Made by a program: the position numbers and the translations under genes. Below are positions 8,441 to 16,446 of a stretch of 64,000 nucleotides of DNA, in pieces (position 1 is the stretch's first letter; each line of letters starts with the position of its first letter). The notes under the pieces were generated by a model. The model worked only from the letters and a program-made list of their open reading frames with translations, was not told where the DNA came from and ran no database searches. The DNA lies in assembly GCA_964388235.1 (NCBI GenBank), contig CAYLXN010000001.1, forward strand, positions 1 to 64,000. Reading direction: 5' to 3'. Source of the DNA: CAYLXN01 sp964388235 (GTDB taxonomy: Bacteria; Patescibacteriota; Saccharimonadia; Saccharimonadales; Saccharimonadaceae).

Positions 8441-9190
8441 CTAGTTTTGATTAAAGTTAGCTGATTGATTTTGATTTCGGTTTTTGTTGGTATATAGGTA
8501 TGAAACTTGGTCGAAGTCTTCAAGAGGTTGATTGATGGCGGAATCTGGATTGTAAAAATTATAATACAACTGCATTAATTGCTTGCTGTCTAGGCGACGA
8601 GTGTGGACGCCAATTTGAATTAAGCCATTAGCGACGATGTCCGAGCGGTGTTGTAATTCTTCCTTAGCCTTCTCTAAAACGTTGCTATTAATCCTGACAA
8701 CGGTCGAATTATTCTTGTTATTTATCCTGCCGATAGCTTGTTTGGCTTGCTCTTTGACTTCTGAAAAATCACCACCAGTTGGGAAATAAGGAATGGCGAT
8801 ATAAAACGATTTATCCATAATATTAGCTTCTTGTGACAAAACGTCGATGTAGTTGATGTAATCATCCATTAAAACATTTAATAACATATTATCCTGTTGA
8901 GAGCGAATTTTCATCAATCGACTAAGATATGGACCAATATCAACTTTGCGTGATCTGATTAAAATTTGAACTGGGAAGTAAAGCGAATTAATGAAATTGC
9001 GATAAGCGTACTCAATCCCCTCTCTTTCGGCGTTGCTCATTAAATCAAAGTTGATTGACTTGCAGGTCACAATTGCCCTGAAGCTGCCATCTTTCATAAT
9101 AACAATATTGTCTCTAATTTCTGAGAAATTGAGCTGGTTTTGAGTGGAATTGGGGTTGCTGATTTGTTGATTGGTTTCTTTCTTCGCCAT
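8441..9190 (-). CDS. VirB4/TraC N-domain-like protein of the secretion locus
   Basis: 249 aa, no transmembrane helix and no Walker motif. The pattern around residues 20-125 (DGSFRAIVTCKSINFDLMS, NSLYFPVQILIRSRKVD, then FYIAIPYFP) matches the N-terminal domain that precedes the ATPase in TraC/VirB4 proteins. The gene looks like a free-standing copy of that domain, probably an assembly partner of the ATPase encoded next. The last 30 residues are Asn/Gln-rich. It lies between prgI and virB4 with 8-nt gaps, so they are co-transcribed. The assignment rests on visible pattern and position. Confidence 0.6.
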   Translation of the reverse strand: MAKKETNQQISNPNSTQNQLNFSEIRDNIVIMKDGSFRAIVTCKSINFDLMSNAEREGIEYAYRNFINSLYFPVQILIRSRKVDIGPYLSRLMKIRSQQDNMLLNVLMDDYINYIDVLSQEANIMDKSFYIAIPYFPTGGDFSEVKEQAKQAIGRINNKNNSTVVRINSNVLEKAKEELQHRSDIVANGLIQIGVHTRRLDSKQLMQLYYNFYNPDSAINQPLEDFDQVSYLYTNKNRNQNQSANFNQN

Positions 9191-9198
9191 ACTGCTCC

Positions 9199-10194
9199 TT
9201 AACGCTTTAATGAAATTACTACTTCTTCTTGACTATTATCGACTGATAGACGGTCGCTAATTTTCTTTGCCTCTGATGCAATCGCTTCGATTGATAAGTT
9301 TGAATTAGTGGCCAATCTTTGGATATCTTGAGGCACGCTGTCGAGTGTTTGTGGGGTTGGGGTGTTAACTGGATTGATTGAAGCTTGACGAATGCCGGCT
9401 TGGTATGGTTGAAGAGATTGATTCTTAGCTAATTCGTCCTCTGGTTGTTCGAAAATAATCTCGTTTGGGTTGACAATAGTTGGATTGTGGTAACTATTTT
9501 GAGGTGGTGTTGACTGGGGTGGAGTGATTGGTTGTTTTGGCTGGATTGGTGGTTGTTGTTGGTTGTAATTCACCTGAGCTTCAATTGGATATTGACTATT
9601 AGGGGTTTCAGCTGACAACTCGCCCATTAATCGTTGTCGATGCTCTTGTCCTTTTTCATTGATGATTTGGCTGAAGTTTTGACTCACAAGTCCTGAATCG
9701 TCATGGATATCCTGAGTGGTGTCGGTTTCTTTGATGAAATCAGCGTTGAACGGAGAATTAGTTTCAATGCCCCGAATTGATCGCCCCTCAGAATCAATTA
9801 CATTAGCTAGGAAAGAAAATTGCTCTTGAGCTTGTTCAAAAGTTAAATCTTTAATTTCTAATTCTTTTTCATCGCTGTCAGGAGTGTAAATTTCTACAAG
9901 ATTGATAATACCATCCGATTGCCAAATTTTACGACGCGGTTTTAAGTAAAAAGATATTCTCGATAAAAAATAAATTTCCATCGGTTGGTCTTTTTTGATA
10001 GGTAAGGCCAGAAGTAGTAAAACTAAGGTCGGAATCAGGGGTATTAATGCTAAAGGAATGAAAACGGTTGACATAAAATAAGTTAACCCAGCTGATATCG
10101 CAAAGCCAACTAAGTAGAAAAACTGCCTAGCGGTAAAAGGGCCGAGTAATTTATCATCGGCCTCGACATCTTGAGGGACTTTATAAGTAGCCAT
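9199..10194 (-). CDS. prgI: PrgI family (VirB3-like) membrane protein with long soluble tail
   Basis: 331 aa. Residues 1-100 are a PrgI domain: MATYKVPQDVEADDKLLGPF, then two adjacent membrane segments (about 28-70) and a SFYLKPRRKIW segment. PrgI is the VirB3-like subunit of Gram-positive type IV secretion systems and is normally encoded just before VirB4, as here. The rest (100-331) is a soluble Gln/Pro-rich tail of unknown role that standard PrgI proteins lack. A TATAAT element ends exactly 7 nt before the ATG, suggesting a leaderless transcript that starts the prgI-virB4 sub-operon. Confidence 0.88.
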   Translation of the reverse strand: MATYKVPQDVEADDKLLGPFTARQFFYLVGFAISAGLTYFMSTVFIPLALIPLIPTLVLLLLALPIKKDQPMEIYFLSRISFYLKPRRKIWQSDGIINLVEIYTPDSDEKELEIKDLTFEQAQEQFSFLANVIDSEGRSIRGIETNSPFNADFIKETDTTQDIHDDSGLVSQNFSQIINEKGQEHRQRLMGELSAETPNSQYPIEAQVNYNQQQPPIQPKQPITPPQSTPPQNSYHNPTIVNPNEIIFEQPEDELAKNQSLQPYQAGIRQASINPVNTPTPQTLDSVPQDIQRLATNSNLSIEAIASEAKKISDRLSVDNSQEEVVISLKR

Positions 10195-10201
10195 TAGCTA
10201 C

Positions 10202-10207
10202 ATTATA
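10202..10207 (-). promoter_or_regulatory. -10 element of prgI (leaderless spacing)
   Basis: TATAAT on the minus strand, 7 nt before the prgI ATG. With transcription starting about 7 nt after the -10 box, the mRNA would begin at the start codon. Confidence 0.6.
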
Positions 10208-10235
10208 CTCGATTGGTGAAAAATAATAAAGTAAG

Positions 10236-10796
10236 TTAGAGGTCTTGATTTGATTGATAAATAACTTCTCCGTTTTGTTTTGAAACGGCTGATAAATCAC
10301 TTTGATTAAAGCTAGTACTGAAAGTTTCAATTACTAAATTGCTTATTGGGTCAAGAAAATGAATAGCGCAGGAGTAGGTTTCACCTGATGTTGCATGATA
10401 AGTTTCTAAAATTCCAGCTGAAGCTAATTCGGTTTGGCAGGTTGTTTTATCAATATCAATAGTAATTTCTTTTGGCATGCTAGTCTGTGACTTTAGACTC
10501 TCAAATACAAAAAACTTTAAATGGTTGGTTCGGACATCGTTAAGAAAGTTGTATTTTTGAGTTAATTTTTGTTGATTTAAGAAGGTTATTTCGTCGGGAC
10601 TGAGCGGTGTTTGGTCGATCGCTTGAGTTTTCTCTACGCTTTCTTGGCCGTGTTTTCTCTTGTAAGCTTTTTCGGTAATTGGTAGGCTGCCACCTTTTTT
10701 TGAAGAGGTTGCAATCTGAACAATAATTAAAATTATGACGATTAAAGTCAAAGAACCGATGATGATAGTTTTTCTAGTTAGTCGTATATTTTTCAT
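10236..10796 (-). CDS. Single-pass membrane-anchored protein of the secretion locus
   Basis: 186 aa. One hydrophobic segment at about 11-28 (IIIGSLTLIVIILIIVQIA) anchors a soluble outer domain. No known family is recognised. Two Cys (in TTCQTE and YSCAIHF) could form a disulfide. It overlaps the preceding gene by 4 nt and precedes prgI, so it is part of the same unit. It may be a small structural or stabilising subunit; that is a guess from position. Confidence 0.65.
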   Translation of the reverse strand: MKNIRLTRKTIIIGSLTLIVIILIIVQIATSSKKGGSLPITEKAYKRKHGQESVEKTQAIDQTPLSPDEITFLNQQKLTQKYNFLNDVRTNHLKFFVFESLKSQTSMPKEITIDIDKTTCQTELASAGILETYHATSGETYSCAIHFLDPISNLVIETFSTSFNQSDLSAVSKQNGEVIYQSNQDL

Positions 10797-11410
10797 AGTT
10801 GGTAGTTTATTTTATTTATTACTTCTTTAGGTATATCTTTGGCTGTATGTTTGCTGAGGAATAATTCTGGCTGACTAACTTGTTGCCATTGATTATTTTG
10901 TTTCTTGAAAAGAGCCCTGTAGGTATTTAACAATCCATAAGTTCCAGGTGATTTAGATTTTTCAGTTAGTAATACGCCAGCATATTCTCCTCTATTGTAA
11001 AAATGAGTTGATAATATATCGTAATTAAGTAGCTGCTCTTGATATTTGGTAGTTATTATATTGTTAATTGATTCAATGTCTGGTTTGAAGTTTTGTCGAT
11101 AATAATCATCACTGTATTCTGGACGAATAATTACTTCTTCAGTGCCATCATCAACAGAGAAGGCGATTGGTGAAGAAGAAAATTTGTCAGTTTGATTACT
11201 GATTATAGCTTGATAATTACCGTTTTTAAGCTTCAGACGTTTACTGCCTTTTAATTCAGCCACCTGTTTGTTAGACGCATCCGTTATAATTATATTTAAG
11301 TCACCAGGATCAAGAGTTATTTTAATTGAATTAATTAAGTTGAAAATTACGACAACTAATATAATGACAAGTATTACGCTTAAGGCGATAAAGATTCTTT
11401 TTTTAGTCAC
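10793..11410 (-). CDS. Membrane-anchored PEGA-like protein of the secretion locus
   Basis: About 205 aa from a GTG at 11410. That start has a strong GGAGGAG site just upstream and overlaps the previous gene's stop by a few bases; a longer reading from 11449 would overlap by 47 nt and is less likely. One membrane segment (IFIALSVILVIILVVVIF) is followed by a small beta domain (DPGDLNIIITDASNKQVAEL, LKLKNGNYQAIIS) resembling the PEGA fold. The remaining 130 residues have no recognised family. It belongs to the run of three anchored proteins between the hydrolase and prgI. Confidence 0.65.
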   Translation of the reverse strand: MTKKRIFIALSVILVIILVVVIFNLINSIKITLDPGDLNIIITDASNKQVAELKGSKRLKLKNGNYQAIISNQTDKFSSSPIAFSVDDGTEEVIIRPEYSDDYYRQNFKPDIESINNIITTKYQEQLLNYDILSTHFYNRGEYAGVLLTEKSKSPGTYGLLNTYRALFKKQNNQWQQVSQPELFLSKHTAKDIPKEVINKINYQL

Positions 11411-12038
11411 TAGCTCCTCCTGTAAATGGGTTAATAATTTGGTTACCATCTAGGCTGTAAAACTCCAAGTGATAATCATATAAACTCTGTTGTCGATCTC
11501 TTATGTCGATCGCTGCTGAACGCTGGGAAAAGTTAGATAGATAAAACACTACTGTGCCTTTATTGTCAGTATCGCTAAAACCAATTCGGTAATCATTTTC
11601 TAGGATGGGTAAGATTTCCGAGATTGGATATTTTTTGAGTGATAATTCGTTTTTTCGGTCGCTAATGGACGATGAAATACCTTCTAGTTTTAGATATTGA
11701 TCAAGGTTTTTATCAGCCCAAGCTTCAGTTTCATCGGTGGTGGCAACCAAACCAATCGGTAATTCAATTTTATCATCACCCTCTTTGACTGAAAAATCAA
11801 TCGTAGAATCCTGAAAACCAAAGCGACTGATCGTGGCGGTATAGTCTCCAGGTTCTAGAAAAACAGTGTGTTTTTTGTATTGTTGATTATCGATAGTTAT
11901 TGTGGCGTCCTTAGGTACCAGGTGAAAAATAACCTCAGTTTTACCATTATTATTACTAATAAATTTAGGGATAATAAATAAAGCTAGTAAAAATACAACT
12001 AATAAACTAGAGATGGTAATTATTATTTTTCGGTTCAT
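11403..12038 (-). CDS. Membrane-anchored PEGA-domain protein of the secretion locus
   Basis: 211 aa. A membrane anchor at about 5-25 (ITISSLLVVFLLALFII) is followed by a PEGA domain at 35-95: KDATITIDNQQY, FLEPGDYTATISRFGFQ, then a DFSVKEGDDKIELPIGL strand. PEGA domains are common in surface-exposed proteins and probably mediate binding. The C-terminal half is unassigned. The gene begins directly after the NlpC/P60-like gene stops, so they are translationally linked. It resembles the next gene downstream and may be its paralogue. Confidence 0.7.
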   Translation of the reverse strand: MNRKIIITISSLLVVFLLALFIIPKFISNNNGKTEVIFHLVPKDATITIDNQQYKKHTVFLEPGDYTATISRFGFQDSTIDFSVKEGDDKIELPIGLVATTDETEAWADKNLDQYLKLEGISSSISDRKNELSLKKYPISEILPILENDYRIGFSDTDNKGTVVFYLSNFSQRSAAIDIRDRQQSLYDYHLEFYSLDGNQIINPFTGGASD

Positions 12039-13556
12039 TTATTTTGTCTTTCTCCAAACTTGAAAATCATTAACAAAATTAGGACTTAGCCCCCAACTCG
12101 ATTCTGACATTGGGGCTCGGTCACATAAAGAAGCTGACGACGCCATTGATTCTACCCCCTCAATTTTACCATGAAATAAGTAAGCATGTCCTCTTTTTAT
12201 GAAAACATCTCCTGGCTGGAGAGCAGCGGAAAGGGCGGCACTGTCTTTGTATTTCGCACTAGCCTCTCTTTCAGAGAGAACTTTTGTCCACTTAGTGTTT
12301 GCGGAAGAATTAAACCAGCTGTATTGTGCGGTTGTGCTTTGAGCTGGATAGTCAGGATCCCAGCCACTAGCTCGTATAACGGCAATGACATAGGCGTGGC
12401 AATCATCACCTCCACAGCCACCAGAGTAACCTTGTTTTGCTAATTGATCTAAGTAAGCTTGAGTTTTTTGTCTACCATTACTAACATATTTTTTATAATA
12501 GATAAAAGCTAAGACTGTGTTTTGAAGAGAGGCGACATCGCCATTGCTGGAAGGTGTGCCTGCCGCCCCACCTGGAATACAATCAGTTGATGAGCTAGCG
12601 CCACCACCACTAGATATCGCATTATTGCTAAGGTGAGAATAGACTGCCAGATAACCTACGTTACTATCACTAATATTGCAGCGCAATCCACCAGGGTTGC
12701 CTATACAAGCATCTGGGTGATCTAACTTACCTTGATATTTATACTCGTTGGTCCCCTGCATGATATAGCCAGAATCAGTAGGTGGTAAATTTCTTCTCTT
12801 GTAAATTCCGCCTCGATTCCAAGCTAATGCAGCTAGAGCAATATTTTCAGGAGTCCAATTTTCTTCTTTAGTTAAGTCGATACCATAAACGCTCTTAGCG
12901 TTACTAATAAGATGAGCAACTCCATTTTTTAAGTCTTCTTCGTACGTAGCGGCGATTGTAACGTTATCCACGTTTGTGTAGGCTCTACCTGTAATCGGCT
13001 GGCCATTCATAATACTATCAGATTTGTTAAAGCCTCGCTCACGATAATCAATAGCCGCCATTACCGGCCAGTGAGAGCCATTAATACCATTGGCTTCTAA
13101 AGCTTTAATATAGTCAGCTTTTAAGGCGTCGGCTTTTTCGGGTATCTTGCTACTCTCTATTTTAGCGGTAGCCTCTGGCTTAATTGTAATGTTACTTAAA
13201 TCAACGCTAGCCGCTGTAACACTACTACCGTCGTCAATACAAATATTTGGGTTGTAGAAAAGAATGTCGTTATTAGAGTGAAAAAGAATATCTTCTTCGG
13301 TGAAACTGGGTTGGTTGCTATGACTGTTAGCGGCAGGAGGAGTGCCAGTAGAAGGAGTAGTTGGGCTAGTGGCGGGAGGTGTGCCAGTAGAAGGGGTGGT
13401 TGGATTAGTGGTAGAAGGAGCGGGAGTTGTGGTCGCAGGAGGGGTTGGTGTGGCGATGATTGATTGATAAGAAATGAATAAATTAGAAAATGTTGATAGT
13501 GATAATATTATCAATAACAGGATTGATTTAGACCACCTCGGGCTATTGTTTATCAT
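12039..13556 (-). CDS. Exported NlpC/P60-like cell-wall hydrolase with transglycosylase-like region
   Basis: 505 aa. A signal peptide (about 10-35) is followed by a Pro/Thr-rich linker (35-80) with a repeated TTPSTGTPPA unit. Residues 135-260 (WPVMAAIDYRERGFN ... NIALAALAWNRGG) recall a lytic transglycosylase-type fold. Residues 345-505 look like NlpC/P60: the catalytic Cys is in GGDDCHAYVIAV (C386) and the His in GDVFIKRGHAYLFHG (H457). It would open peptidoglycan for the secretion machine, the role VirB1 plays elsewhere. A TGC-TATAAG box lies 8 nt before the start, so it may have its own promoter. Confidence 0.72.
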   Translation of the reverse strand: MINNSPRWSKSILLLIILSLSTFSNLFISYQSIIATPTPPATTTPAPSTTNPTTPSTGTPPATSPTTPSTGTPPAANSHSNQPSFTEEDILFHSNNDILFYNPNICIDDGSSVTAASVDLSNITIKPEATAKIESSKIPEKADALKADYIKALEANGINGSHWPVMAAIDYRERGFNKSDSIMNGQPITGRAYTNVDNVTIAATYEEDLKNGVAHLISNAKSVYGIDLTKEENWTPENIALAALAWNRGGIYKRRNLPPTDSGYIMQGTNEYKYQGKLDHPDACIGNPGGLRCNISDSNVGYLAVYSHLSNNAISSGGGASSSTDCIPGGAAGTPSSNGDVASLQNTVLAFIYYKKYVSNGRQKTQAYLDQLAKQGYSGGCGGDDCHAYVIAVIRASGWDPDYPAQSTTAQYSWFNSSANTKWTKVLSEREASAKYKDSAALSAALQPGDVFIKRGHAYLFHGKIEGVESMASSASLCDRAPMSESSWGLSPNFVNDFQVWRKTK

Positions 13557-13564
13557 AATATTAT

Positions 13565-13570
13565 CTTATA
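13565..13570 (-). promoter_or_regulatory. -10 element of the NlpC/P60-like gene
   Basis: Minus-strand TATAAG preceded by TGC (extended -10), ending 8 nt before the ATG at 13556. It implies an almost leaderless mRNA. Confidence 0.45.
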
Positions 13571-13592
13571 GCATAAGTAGTAAAAAATCAAA

Positions 13593-16388
13593 CTAATTTA
13601 CCGCTTTTGCATACTCCCAATGCCAAGGTTCAGGATTGCGACCACCTGGTCGAGCCCATGGTGGACTGACCCAGCCAAAATTAGGTGCATTGTCAAGCAT
13701 CCATTTGTGTTCAGTTGAACTGAAATTATTTATACCGCCAGCTAAGTCGACTGCCAATCCCCAGCCATGATTTGAGGTACCTGGTACGGCGCAGATACTA
13801 CCCTTGGCGCGGCGGCAAGCTACTTGCGCATCGTAACTGCGATAACTATCGGTCATAGCAATGTCTTTGCCGAACTTAGCTTTGTAAGCTTCGTTGAGGG
13901 AGCCTAATGAAGAAGCGGCGTCGGGATGGAGTTTATGATTGGTTTTAAATGGAATTGGTGCTAATTTGTCGGCCGGGATCTTGCCATTACTAAAACCACC
14001 CCAACCTGAATTTTGAGCCTGGTCAAGGGTGGCGGGACCAGACGGACTGGATGTTGGTGCGGTGACTGTTTGGCTATTAACAGGGCTAGAACCTGGTACA
14101 GAACTTGGGTTGTCGCTGTGGAAGTTATTAATTTGATTGTCGGTAATGTAATTAGCGTAATAAGTTTTTTGATTAGAGTCGGCTAAGCATTTGGCTTGGT
14201 TTGGGTTGTCTGGCTCAATGCAATCTGTGATATAGTTTGCAAATTCATTGACTGGTTCGAGCTGACAATTTTGCCCATTTTCGTTACAACTTCCGGCCTT
14301 GATTTGCAATTGATCGTCAGCTACTAATTGATCGACTAATTGCGGTAATTCTTGATCATCGGCAGTTACATCGCTACCGTAAATTAAATTACACATTGGA
14401 TCAACTGCCACCTCCTCGCCTTCTGGCAAAGTTTTATTTAGAGCTAGAATGTCAGGATCTTCGCAGTACGAGAAGCTATCAAGATCCGCTGCCATGGCCT
14501 TAGTCTCGAAAATTGGTGACAATGACGCTAGTGAATTATTGAACAGCGATGAAAAAGAGGTAATTATACTAGCTGATGAATTGGTTTGTAGTATGGATAA
14601 TAAATTTAAAGTTAAGTTACCTAAGAAACTATTCGGTGATTTAAGGTCGAAGGGGCTTCGCTGTTGGCGATCATACTGATTCTTCTGAGCTACGAAAGTT
14701 CGTTGCTCAGCTAGGTAAGCTACAGCTTGTTTTTTAGTTAAGATTGGATTGCCTCGCAATCTCGATTGTTGCCCAAATAAATAACCAGCTCCAGTAACTA
14801 GTGAATTGCCTAAATCTTCACCAGAAGTCCCTGGGTCAACTCGCCTGCCAGTCATCGCAGACAAAGTGTTGTTGGTCAATAAATGACTGGATTTATTATC
14901 AATGACGTTGACGATTTGGCTCGAAAGATGATTACCAAGCAGCAATTGAACTAAAGTCGATGGAATTAGGCTGAAGAAGTCGCCAAAAGTGGTTTTGGTG
15001 AAGTTGGAAACTTTACATAAAGCCAAGGCTGCCCTGCCAGCAATAGTTTCTGAAGCGGCGTTGATAGTTTTTAAGGCCCTAGAATTGACCTGGTTGGCGC
15101 CAGCGACGTATTTTTGAGCTACTAAATCGAGATTGCCAGTATCGCCATAAGCCAACCATTGGTAGGCGTAAGAATCGGAAGCTGACTTGGTAGTAACTGG
15201 CTTGCCCTCGCTATCGAGGTAATTTTGGCCACTGTTGAGTCGCTTCCCCCAGTATTCAGCTTTGACAGCCGAAGATTCGCCAGCTTTTATTTGATCGGCA
15301 TCGGAGAGAAAAGCGCTAGTTAATTTAGCTAGCTGACTACGCTGAAAAGTTTTATTGTAATCTTTTTGAAAAGTGCTGGTTTGCAGCGCTCCACAGACGG
15401 TATTATTGGTAACAAAATTTTGGTCGATTAAGCTTAAGTTGTCGAATTGGTGATTATCAGGTGTGGCTTGTTGTTTAGCCAGCTCATCCGCCACTTGATT
15501 GGTTTTGTCTAGATTTTGGCGAATAGAATCCAGTAAGCCAAGTGATTGTTGATTATTATCGTCGGGGTTTTCTGGTGATTGAGTGTTGAATCGATATTGA
15601 TCGTGATTTAATTTAGTGTATTTTAATTCGTTTTCTTGTAATGATTCGACTGAAATCTCCTCTTCGTCGGAACCGCCTAAGCCAGCTTTAGTTAATTGAT
15701 TAAAATTAGCATTAGTTTGCCAGACGCCGTCCGAAAAAGACAAGTAGCGACTAGCGACTGCTCGATTTAAGGCCAGCATTAGATCTGGATCGCTTTGAGA
15801 AGCGGTCAATAATTTATCGCCAGACAAGTCGTCGTATTTTTTGTATTTAAATTTAGTTAATCGATGATTATCGTCAGTTTCAACTTCAAAACCCTGATCT
15901 TTAAAGCTTTGTTTTAGTTTGTCGCTGACCGAGTAATAATCTTCGACGACTTGGTATTTTGATGGTGGCGACTGAGCGTGATTGATTTTGTTTTGGACGG
16001 CAATTTTTGAGCGGTTATTAATACTTGGTTCTTGGTAATTGAGGTTGTCGACCAGGGTCTGAGACCAGTGAACTATCAATAGCGGAAATGGCGCGAAGGC
16101 GGCGACTAGAAATAAAATTAAACCAACTATAGCAATAAAAGCCATCGCTGGTGATGATTTTTTAGCAATACTTATTCCCCTGCTGGAGCGGATATTTTGA
16201 GTAAAAGTAGTTTTTCTAGAAGTGGGATTGGGTGTTAATTCTTGTTTTCGGTAATTAACAGCCGAGGGAGCTGATTTTTTCTTGTTGTCAGTGCGTAGAT
16301 TGGGGTTAAACTCTAAATTAGCCAATCTATTTTTGGTAGATTTTAATTTTGGCGCTTGATTCTTATCCTGATCATCATCCCTGTTCAT
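13593..16388 (-). CDS. Large membrane protein with C-terminal VanY-type D,D-carboxypeptidase domain
   Basis: 931 aa. A basic N-terminus (1-75) and one membrane segment (about 80-105, AFIAIVGLILFLVAAFAPF) precede a roughly 700-residue outer region of unknown fold. The last 115 residues are a VanY/LAS peptidase: MTDSYRSYDAQVACRR, SNHGWGLAVDLAGG (zinc His and Asp) and EPWHWEY (catalytic Glu, zinc His). This domain trims D-Ala from peptide stems. The fusion to a secretion-locus membrane protein suggests local wall remodelling at the channel. The N-terminal region may be a divergent member of the same VirB6-like set, but it lacks the multi-helix core. Confidence 0.78.
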   Translation of the reverse strand: MNRDDDQDKNQAPKLKSTKNRLANLEFNPNLRTDNKKKSAPSAVNYRKQELTPNPTSRKTTFTQNIRSSRGISIAKKSSPAMAFIAIVGLILFLVAAFAPFPLLIVHWSQTLVDNLNYQEPSINNRSKIAVQNKINHAQSPPSKYQVVEDYYSVSDKLKQSFKDQGFEVETDDNHRLTKFKYKKYDDLSGDKLLTASQSDPDLMLALNRAVASRYLSFSDGVWQTNANFNQLTKAGLGGSDEEEISVESLQENELKYTKLNHDQYRFNTQSPENPDDNNQQSLGLLDSIRQNLDKTNQVADELAKQQATPDNHQFDNLSLIDQNFVTNNTVCGALQTSTFQKDYNKTFQRSQLAKLTSAFLSDADQIKAGESSAVKAEYWGKRLNSGQNYLDSEGKPVTTKSASDSYAYQWLAYGDTGNLDLVAQKYVAGANQVNSRALKTINAASETIAGRAALALCKVSNFTKTTFGDFFSLIPSTLVQLLLGNHLSSQIVNVIDNKSSHLLTNNTLSAMTGRRVDPGTSGEDLGNSLVTGAGYLFGQQSRLRGNPILTKKQAVAYLAEQRTFVAQKNQYDRQQRSPFDLKSPNSFLGNLTLNLLSILQTNSSASIITSFSSLFNNSLASLSPIFETKAMAADLDSFSYCEDPDILALNKTLPEGEEVAVDPMCNLIYGSDVTADDQELPQLVDQLVADDQLQIKAGSCNENGQNCQLEPVNEFANYITDCIEPDNPNQAKCLADSNQKTYYANYITDNQINNFHSDNPSSVPGSSPVNSQTVTAPTSSPSGPATLDQAQNSGWGGFSNGKIPADKLAPIPFKTNHKLHPDAASSLGSLNEAYKAKFGKDIAMTDSYRSYDAQVACRRAKGSICAVPGTSNHGWGLAVDLAGGINNFSSTEHKWMLDNAPNFGWVSPPWARPGGRNPEPWHWEYAKAVN

Positions 16389-16446
16389 TAGTCATATTTT
16401 AATATAAAATACAACTTATAGCAACTATATTATTTAAAATTGAAGT

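Noticed and set aside
12186..12443. 85-aa plus-strand ORF inside the NlpC/P60-like gene
   Set aside because: Antisense to a gene with a visible catalytic Cys and His; no ribosome site.
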